In this document: piece after piece, positions 54,481 to 62,365 of the stretch
How positions within the stretch are numbered: position 1 is the stretch's first letter
Layout: each line of letters begins with the position of its first letter
Assembly: GCA_959347315.1 (NCBI GenBank)
Contig: OY365814.1
Span: forward strand, 29,091,402-29,155,401
DNA: 64,000 nt
Reading direction: 5' to 3'
Source: Bimastos eiseni
Lineage: Eukaryota; Annelida; Clitellata; Crassiclitellata; Lumbricidae
Program-made: the position numbers and the translations under genes
Notes under the pieces: generated by a model
Seen by the model: the letters and a program-made list of their open reading frames with translations, nothing else
Told to the model about the DNA's origin: nothing
The model's database searches: none

Positions 54481-54777
54481 ATATTCAGGACATATACAGC
54501 GTAGTACTACGTCACAATATACGTTGTTTCTGACAGTCATTTTTCATTTTTAGAGTGGGCCTTTATTGTTGTTCTAACTGATTATTGCAATAATAATTAT
54601 CTTGTAGAAATACTCAAATACACGGACGACAGAAGTAGACAATTAAGTCATCCAACGATCAACTTAAAATGTAACTCGAGCACTCAGAACTTAGATCTGC
54701 ATGACTTGCTTAATGATGATTGCACAGCTGTGAGTTCATAGCCGAGGCTTCGATTTGGATGTTAAAAAACGGCTAGG
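54481..54777. other. Upstream region of fucosyltransferase gene 2
   Basis: No open frame. It presumably contains the 5' UTR or promoter, but I see no convincing TATA box or shared block with the region upstream of gene 1. Confidence 0.4.
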
Positions 54778-55862
54778 ATGGCGAATCTACCAAGTACGCT
54801 GCGTCGTTCCTGTCGCTCTCCCCTTTCCTATTTGGGCGGCATAATTGTCACTATATTCATCTATGAAGCGTTCGTGCGGAAAGTCTCATTTAGACAATTG
54901 GCGAGCCTGGATGTAAATACGAATACGTCACATGGGAACAACCAGATTGAAGTACCTCAGGAGGATCGTAGCAATGCGATACTGGCAACGAGAGTCCCTG
55001 GAAAAGATCTTCAATTGCCAGAAGTAGCTCTGCTGCCCGATGTTGCGACAGAAGCAATTCCCCAGTACAAGAAACCCTTGGAAGAAATGCGCAGGACAGG
55101 TGAAAATTTAGTGGGATACATTTGGCCGAAGTCAGGTTCCCTGGACGATCGTATTATAAATCAGATGCATTTCATGAAGAAATACGCAGCGATCAGAGGA
55201 AACGGTACCAGTGCTAAGAAAAGAATCATACTCCGAGTCGGAGACTTCAATTTTAACGACTTGCACTGGAAAGACGGCCAGGAGCGACTCATCGAAGACA
55301 AATGCCCCATCAAGGACTGTGTCTATTCGTCAGACAGAGCTCTAGCAAAGGAGGCCGACGCTTTACTAATCTCGCAATTCGATAGTAGTCAGCTGCAGTT
55401 CTACACTCCGAAACCAGCGCATCAGATCTGGATTACTCAACATTTGGAGTCTCCACACCACAACAGGATGGACCCACGTTCCTTAAGTAACCTGGTTAAT
55501 TGGACGGTTAGCTTTCGACAAGAGTCGACCATAGCTCTGCCTTATGCAACATGGGAAAGGCAGAATGCGTCGCACAACCAGAGCCTGTTGGGGATCAACT
55601 ACGCCAAAGGAAAGACGAAAAAGGTGGCTTGGTTTGTGAGCAACTGTGCCGACACAAACGGTCGTCTTCACTACGCGAAAGAATTAAAGAAGTATATTGA
55701 TGTGGACATTTACGGAGGTTGCGGAACGCTGTCTTGTCCCATTGTCCGCGGCAACGTGAACTGCTACGCGATGCTGAAGAAGGACTATAAGTTTTATTTG
55801 GGGTTTGAGAATTCCAACTGCGTCGGATACATAACTGAGAAGATTCACTACAACGGATTGGC
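54778..55862 (+). CDS. Alpha-1,3-fucosyltransferase-like (GT10) gene 2, exon 1
   Basis: Paralogue of the gene at 18145 (495 aa with exon 2). A short basic N-terminus precedes a membrane anchor ('LSYLGGIIVTIFIYEAF', about residues 17-33), so a Golgi type II enzyme is expected. The luminal stem is about 30 residues longer than in gene 1. Catalytic landmarks are 'HQIWITQHLESPHHNRMDP', 'NLVNWTVSFRQES', 'KTKKVAWFVSNC' and the GT10 signature 'FYLGFENSNCVGYITEKI'. The last has Gly for Ala relative to gene 1. Sequons include NTS, NGT, NWT and NQS. The exon ends in phase 2 at donor GTAAGT (55863). N-termini differ strongly from gene 1, while a block at 55567-55679 is nearly identical in DNA. Confidence 0.88.
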
Positions 55863-55951
55863 GTAAGTACAATGGATCATAATTATCGGCCTTAGAAATA
55901 ACAATAGATAATACAGTGCATTGTTACGGACATCTGTATGACACCTTTCAA

Positions 55952-56148
55952 CAAGGCCGTACCGAAAGGGGGAAGCCAGCGGGGCCTAGGCCACGCGGGC
56001 GCAAATGTGGAAAGGGCACATATTTCAGGATGGAATAACTTATTATTCCATAAAATGCACTATTTTCAAAATGTGGGGGCGCCAAATTGATGCTAAAAAA
56101 GGGCACAATTAGCTAGGCACGGCGCAATTATAGCTCGGTATGGCCCTG
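55952..56148. mobile_element. 197-bp hAT-like MITE with perfect target duplication
   Basis: The ends are CAAGGCCGTACCGA and, inverted, CAGGGCCATACCGA. It is flanked by identical octamers CCTTTCAA (55944-55951 and 56149-56156). It shares its core ('cataaaatgcactattttca' and neighbours) with the element at 59363-59521, in inverted orientation. Confidence 0.88.
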
Positions 56149-56544
56149 CCTTTCAATCACCTCTCCAAACGCTGAATTAGAAAAATATAAATTAATTGGA
56201 TTAATAGGAAATAATGCTCCTTGAATTTTATTTAGTTCAATAACTTAGTCTTAATTACGGATCTCCAGAGCTTGGAACTACGTAGGGCAAGGTGAAATGT
56301 GAAAATGTAGTTGACATCTGGAAGGATGATAATCTGTAGTTAGATAGTTTCATATAAAAGAGCTGATTTACGTCGCCCTCCTCCGTTTTCCAGGTTTGGG
56401 GTTGAAACCACCACGGTTAAGTTAGTGACGGAGTTTATGATTAACTTTTATATCGTAATTATTAGCTAATGGTCAAATAATACAAAATAATACATCGTGG
56501 ATATCTGATTGTTTCGAATCCAATCTAATGTTCAATTCCGCCAT

Positions 56545-56625
56545 TGGCAAAGGAAAGACGAAAAGGGTGGCTTAGTTTGTGGGCAATTGTGCCGACAAGG
56601 GAAAATTGATCGATATCAACATGTA
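56545..56625 (+). pseudogene. Stray exon-1 fragment of the fucosyltransferase
   Basis: 'caaaggaaagacgaaaaggg' with 'tggcttagtttgtgggcaat' and 'tgtgccgacaa' matches the 'AKGKTKKVAWFVSNCADK' part of exon 1 of both genes. Trp has become TAG, and the sequence then drifts ('gatatcaacatg'). It lies in the intron of gene 2, so it is a decayed partial duplication or a leftover of unequal exchange. Confidence 0.75.
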
Positions 56626-56644
56626 AAAAAATTGATCTGTGATT

Positions 56645-56835
56645 CATTCATTCATTCATTCATTACGAGAATTTGTGTACAGCGCCTCTTCAAGGTGACT
56701 ACTCAGAGGCGCTCCCAACCTCAGCGCGACCAAATAAAACTTAAGATGAGAGCTTGAATGACTGAGAAGGGATTCTTGGAAGGGAGCGGAACAGTCGACG
56801 GGAGGCCATTCCAAACGAGGGGCCTACCACTGAAA
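56645..56835 (-). mobile_element. LINE 3'-end relic in intron
   Basis: The minus-strand frame 'DRAVPFSGRPLVWNGLPST' is the end block of CR1/L2-type ORF2 ('RAF...WNSLP'). It is followed by the 'gggagcgcctctgagtagtc...gaagaggcgc' hairpin and an (ATGA)n tail (+ 56645-56665). Confidence 0.72.
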
Positions 56836-56916
56836 GGCACGGCTCTGTCTGGTGGTGATGCGTTTTGGTAATTGTTCGAAAATGCATGTGTCTTGTGTGA
56901 TGGCTTTTCCACACAG

Positions 56917-57319
56917 GAACGACGTGCTTCCGATTGTGATGGGTGCCCGACCTCAGGACTACGCCTCTGCCGCACCACCCGGATCCTACATCCACATCGA
57001 CGACTTCGAAAGTCCACGCCTCCTCGCCAAGTATCTCAAGGTCCTCGACAGTAACGACACTCTCTACAACGAGTATTTCAACTACAAACAGCATTGGCGA
57101 ATAGTTGATATACACGATACTCTGTACTGGTGTCGACTTTGTGCCTTACTTCACCTAAAAGACGATGTTAACTACGTTCACTGGTATGAGGATTATAACA
57201 AATGGTGGAACGGCGCTTGCTATTCCAGGCAGGATATACCTAATCCTTGGTGGACATGGAGACCAAAGGGATACTGGATAAATGGAAGTCGTGATGCAAA
57301 TGTGGACATGCCTTTATAG
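56917..57319 (+). CDS. Alpha-1,3-fucosyltransferase-like (GT10) gene 2, exon 2
   Basis: Spliced in phase 2 from 55862, giving 'NGLANDVLPIVMGARPQDYA'. It contains 'PPGSYIHIDDFESPRLLAKYL' across the donor-site fold, the Cys-x2-Cys pair in 'YWCRLCALLHL', and the Trp/Tyr-rich tail 'HWYEDYNKWWNGACY'. The stop is TAG 57317-57319. The acceptor 56911-56916 was chosen because it restores the frame and matches gene 1 residue for residue. Open frame upstream of the acceptor is intron. Confidence 0.87.
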
Positions 57320-57378
57320 TCAAGATTAGTGTTAGATAAGAAAGCGAGAAAATTTAATTTAATTGCTGTCTATGTTTT

Positions 57379-57602
57379 GTGTCGGAGAAGAATTTAGCTA
57401 GTTGAAAGTTGCCATAAATGACGGTAGCGGCTACAAGCGTCCTAAGGATACGACGACGACGACGACGACGTCGTCGTCGTCGTCGTCGTCGTCGTTGTAT
57501 CCTTAGGAGCACAAATGGGCATAGAAAGCATCATCATCAAACGCTTGTAGCCGCTACCGTCATTTATGGCAACTTTCAACTAGCTAAATTCTTCTCCGAC
57601 AC
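57379..57602. repeat. Nested foldback: 62-bp identical arms around an inner palindrome
   Basis: The left arm 57379-57440 and right arm 57541-57602 are exact reverse complements over 62 bp. Directly after the left arm is a second palindrome (57441-57507) with 'cctaaggatac' and 'gtatccttagg' ends around (GAC)n/(GTC)n. A 33-bp spacer (57508-57540) is unpaired. The whole 224 bp could form a branched hairpin. It starts about 60 bp after the stop of fucosyltransferase gene 2, so it may lie in its 3' UTR. Confidence 0.9.
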
Positions 57603-58300
57603 GACGACAAGGACAATTTATATGGCGCCGTAACGCGGCCATACCGCTAAAAGGGCACCAGCTATGTCTCAATGTGTCGTGATTATTATCACATGAGCGC
57701 TTCTGAGTAGGCAATCTTGAAGCATTATAATAATTGTTTTAATGATGATGATAATCATGATGATAATAGTGATAATAATCGATGATGATGATGATGATGA
57801 TGATTGTAATAATAATAACGAGCATAATTAATATTACTATTTCTTGTTCGTGATTAGGTTTTATTTCACCAATTTTCTCTTGGCTGTTATACAGGTGGCT
57901 CCTGTTTCAAATGAACAGAACCCTCTGCTACCATTTCAGCTGCACAGTACTAGTGTAATCACCATCACTATCGTATCTAATCTATAGATTAATATAGCTC
58001 CTCTCACGATAACATACATAAAGAGGCGCTCCCAGTACGAAAACCTAGGTTAAAAGAAGGGTATTGAGTAAGAGATCTACTTGTACATGTATGGATAAAA
58101 GCCAGTCACTAGGCTTATAGTTTAGTTATCAGTTTATTCGTAAAGTTATTTAGCTATCGTTATCAACTATGCCACCATTTCTTTGCGTCGAACTGGTGTC
58201 ACAATATTAGATAAATTCTTGTCGACACACAATTTCATCTTCGGATGCTTAATCGCACTGCATTATTACGACAGTAGGCCTACTGTATGCACGCGCGCAC
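57603..58300. other. Intergenic; GAT microsatellite and LINE-end scars
   Basis: 57740-57810 is GATGAT/GATAAT-rich. 'gagcgcttctgagtagg' at about 57695 and 'aaagaggcgctcccag' at about 58018 resemble the LINE 3'-end hairpin halves. No gene seen. Confidence 0.5.
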
Positions 58301-59354
58301 ACATTCTATCAGTCCGCTCTCTCCCTCTCCTTAAAACGGACTAACATTCAAAGTTCTCCTTCTTCCCTATCTATCGACTGGCTTTTCAATGTAAGTACTA
58401 GCTACATAAAAGACTCAGACTTTTAATTTAAACTGTCTTATTAAATCAAACAGAAAGAATATCAACTGAAATCACAAATATCAACGAAACAGAAGCACAA
58501 TGCTAAACTTCCATAATGGTCTTAACTCTGACGCACGACTACTAAATTTGCTAGTCAGCATCTCTATTTTGAACGTTCGGGCGGTGATATCATCACGTGC
58601 ACAGCCGATACGTACGACAGTGGCCTAGCGCCTGAAAATCAATCGTCGCTTAGCAACTGAAAGTCTGCGCGCAGAGCCCACAACTCGCATTAAATATATC
58701 TTGACTGATATGTATATACTAACAATTAATGCGATCTAAACTAAGCAGTGTCCAATATCCAATATACGTTAACACAATCATTCATACTTTGCCTGTGATC
58801 ATAACGCGTCTTTGTGCCTATGATGCGTGATGGTGAATATGCAGCTTGTCAGTTTGAAATTAAACGGTTTCTATTACAATGTCTTTTTCTTCTTTGCCAC
58901 TTCGTGCTATTTTGTTTATCGGAATCTCTCAATGGTCTCTTTATAATCAACCCACTTCAGTAAATTTAATTCCTTGAACTTATTGGACTCTCCTGGAACT
59001 GTTTGGCCCAAACTAGATCCGTTTACACCATTGCGCCCTCTTTATGAAATACCCTTCCCTCATCTACTGTAAATGTTTCCCAATTAATTCTGGGTTTCTT
59101 CCAACATCGTTCTCCCTTCTCAAAACCTTTTCCTTCTCTCGGTGTTCTGGCGTGGGGGCGCAATTGAATGACCACTTCTGCGAGTGGCGCCATGTAAATT
59201 AATTCGCTCATTATCGTTTCTTAAAATAGCACCTTTCAGAAAACCTGTTCCCAGCTCAAAACAGCTAAAAAAATAAATCTCGAGTGACTTGTTAAAACCG
59301 GTTTGATTGGTCAAAGGTAGCAAGATTATTTAAGACCTTAATTCATTCCAGATG
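58301..59354. other. Intergenic, no gene recognised
   Basis: Short frames only (62-67 codons). No repeat family recognised. Confidence 0.55.
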
Positions 59355-59362
59355 GATGGACC

Positions 59363-59521
59363 CATAACTGCGCCCTGTGCCTAGCATCAATCTGGCGCCC
59401 CCACATTTTGAAAATAGTGCATTTTATGGAATAATAAGTTGTTCCAACCTGATATTTGCGCCCTTTCCACATTTGCTCCCTGCGTCACAGCCCCGCTGGC
59501 CACTCCCTCGGTATGGCCCTG
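59363..59521. mobile_element. 159-bp hAT-like MITE with perfect target duplication
   Basis: It is flanked by identical octamers GATGGACC (59355-59362 and 59522-59529). The right end CTCGGTATGGCCCTG is identical to that of the element at 55952-56148. The left end has lost about 13 bp of the terminal repeat but still begins with CA next to the duplication. It lies in inverted orientation relative to the intronic copy. Confidence 0.85.
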
Positions 59522-59529
59522 GATGGACC

Positions 59530-60103
59530 TGCAACCGAGAAATCTCGGCGTTGCCTGACAGACAAGTGAGTCCTTGGAACTAGGAGTTTCCGCCTTATCA
59601 TTTAGCGAAACGCTCGTTATGCTACGACGTCGAACGCTAAACGCAGAGGAATAATAAAAATCATAAAACAATGGGTCATTGTTTTTGTCACTGTTTCTTT
59701 TGGGCGCTCATGAAAGTACCAATTAAGCTTGAACATATTCGTATCTTTGTAATTCATATACTCGCCTTCCAATCTCTTTATTTTTATAATCATGATCTCT
59801 TCTGATTTTCTTAGGATACATTATTCTTGTTATTATTCTTCGGCAGCCATTTCCTCCTGTTAGATTCCCTGACTGCCAGAAAATTCTTCGCATGTATTAT
59901 AAGCATATCACACAAGTTCACAATTTTGCTCTCTCTTTCAAGAATCGTTTCGTATCATCATCGCATACGATAAGGAACATAGCCCCGATGTTGGGCAGAG
60001 CTCCTCAGTCCGTTAGCAACGAATGCCAATTCTTGACCCACCATTATCAATTTGTTTTCTGCTGTAATTTCTCGACCACATAATTATGATACCATGTAAG
60101 ATA
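59530..60103. other. Intergenic, no gene recognised
   Basis: No motif or repeat family recognised. Confidence 0.5.
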
Positions 60104-60222
60104 GTCGTTGTTGCAGGTTAAAGATACTGTGTGATAAAAAAATCATTAGCGTCGCCCTCCTTCTTCATCCAGGCAATGGACTCGCACTGCCAGAATACGA
60201 ACAATGTCGGAGTTAGGTCGTT
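60104..60222 (+). repeat. Dispersed repeat family A, copy 3
   Basis: Matches 5284-5400 and 17400-17525: 'agatactgtgtgataaaaa', 'atcattagcgtcgccctcc' and 'tcggagtt'. Confidence 0.65.
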
Positions 60223-60564
60223 GTCTATAACAAACTATGTATTAATACTTCGACCATGACCTGGCATTACTGCATTGAAGTTTAAATTGAACGTTGATTC
60301 TGAAAACTTGGTGTTTTAATAATTTTTGTAAAACGTAGGTTATTTCGCCCCAGACTCGAATAATACCTTGCCTCTGACTCCAGGACCTGAATACGTTCTG
60401 CGTCTGTAGTCACCAGGTGGAGGCACGTTGTGTTTCAACACTGGGAAGCAAAGACCTAAGACCAGTAGGCCTATCGACATCGCAAAAACAATGTAGGCCT
60501 ATAACAACGGATAATAGAGCGTAGATCAATGGTTGGAGTGGAGAATTAGATAAAGAGATAATAA

Positions 60565-60945
60565 ATCGGGATAGGTAGGATCATGTAATTGGGATGGATA
60601 AGCTAAGGAAGCTTGAATACACAAGATAAGACATTTGCGATAAGTGAGATAATATGGTAATTAGGATTAGGATAGGCTAGACAATGTAGGCGTATACTTG
60701 GGATAGGCAGGATAAGGTAATGGAATAGGTATTAGGTAAGTTCATGTAATTGAGATAGGTCAAATAGAGTATTTGGGGCAGATAAGATTTAGTAATTGAG
60801 ACAGATAGTATCAAATATAACTGCAATAGGTATGATGAGGTACTTGAGATAGGCTGGATAGGGCAGTTTGGATATGTGAGATAAGGTAGCTGTGACAGGC
60901 GAGGTAAGACAGTTTGGATAGGTAAATTTAGGTAATGCATATAGG
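60565..60945. repeat. Degenerate minisatellite, about 25-bp unit
   Basis: 'gggataggtaggataaggta' followed by 'attga' recurs with heavy drift about 12-15 times. The Leu/Tyr/Pro-rich minus-strand frames across it are artefacts. Confidence 0.75.
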
Positions 60946-62084
60946 TAAAAGAAGGTCGGCGTCAACGGACCTGCCAGCCATAATTTTTTGTCCACCAAAT
61001 CAACTATTGCAATCGTCTAGAATTATATTTTCAATGAGCAAATTAATATGCACAGCGATATAACTGTTTCCTGGTCTAATAAGATCCATTCTTTTCCAAT
61101 CAAGTTGATTACATCTAATCTTTCCTAAATAAATCTAGTCTAAATATTTTTTATATTGCCATTAGCATAACGCACAGATCATCCGTTGAAAGTTTCTTCA
61201 AGTGTTGATAATCATTCGTCATCGATTTTCCGCAAATTAAAACCTTCCAACTCTCAAGTTCTGTCCTAACAAAAATGGAAACTTAAATCCACTGTCAAAT
61301 TAGAAATTAAAATAATAATTGTGCTCTAATGTATTGCTTATGTTTATGGTCACAGACCGTACAGAACGTGTGAAGAGAAAATATGGCCTGTCGTTATAAT
61401 TGGTGCGAAGGTCAGGCAGTAGGAACTGTTGAATTGGAGAGGCTGAAGCCCTGTTAAACTGATCTCTAAGTACGGAAAGCCCTTTAATGGTGTCAATCAG
61501 TCGTAAGTAACCCGACAGAGGGCATCGGCATTATGATACCATTTCACAATTAAAACTGAAATTCTATGAGGTCTATTTCGATAAATGAGTCCTCATGGGT
61601 TGCGACAACCTCTTTGTATTGCCAATAACTGAAGAACTAATTTGTTGATGGTTATACTGCACCAATATCTAGCTCATTGTGTACATTTCCCCGACCTCGG
61701 TCCTTCGTTGAGGATGTCATATAATCACCGGCTAGTTGTGGTCTATTGCATCAAAACCACCAATTCCTAACAAGCTCCGATTTTTGCAGTTTGGGGTGGG
61801 GTAAAACTCTCCCAATAATGATGGGGCTCACTTCGGGTCACATACGTAAAGGTGAAAATTGTAACATTGTGTTTCCTAATAACTTTTATGACTTCTGCTG
61901 CCATAAAATGTCGTTGAACCACCGTTGGATTCTGTAACAGCAGGAGTGGTTACCAGCAGCACGAATCTGAAACCAGTTCTCTGCTGTTGTCAGTTGAGCA
62001 AATTGCAGCAACTCGTCTAGCCCAGCAGGTGGACCACTCAGCTAAGTAGTTCTTCTATAAGGGCTTTCGCGCTCCCTATTTCCC
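60946..62084. other. Intergenic, no gene recognised
   Basis: AT-rich at first, then unique. A 63-codon frame (61746-61937) lacks motifs. It may include the 3' UTR of the minus-strand gene ending at 62306. Confidence 0.5.
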
Positions 62085-62365
62085 TAAATCGGGGAGTTCC
62101 TAATTGTCTGCCTCGCAGACTCAGCGGGCTTCCTCATTCCTTGTGACCCTATGTCATAGCGCTTCACAGCTCCCCATAATGAGTCTCGTAAACACAGAGG
62201 ACTTCCTCTGGGAAATCCCATGTGTCCCAATATCGGGGCGCTTTGCAGCTCCCCATAGTGAGTCTCGCAGACCCAGCGTGCTTCCTCATTCCCTGTGTGT
62301 ATACCCTATATCGGGGCGCTTCGCAGTTCCTCGTAGTGAGCCTCGCAGACCCAGCGAATCTCTCG
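62085..62365 (-). repeat. 78-bp tandem repeat derived from the gene's 3' coding end
   Basis: Units begin near 62085, 62153, 62231 and 62309 with 'tatcggggcgcttygcag' and 'gagtctcgcagacccagcg'. The last unit is the real end of the ROCO-like ORF. The others lie beyond its stop and are progressively degraded. Confidence 0.85.

Larger units (their letters stand above)
55863..56916 (+). other. Intron of fucosyltransferase gene 2
   Basis: 1054 bp, donor GTAAGT, acceptor 'ttccacacag'. It holds a hAT-like element (55952-56148), a stray copy of part of exon 1 (about 56545-56625) and a minus-strand LINE 3'-end relic (56645-56835). Confidence 0.85.

Noticed and set aside
51593..54557. CACTCTAAAAAT and its inverted copy as ends of a 3-kb DNA transposon
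   Set aside because: Short match only, no target-site duplication, and several unrelated repeats lie between.
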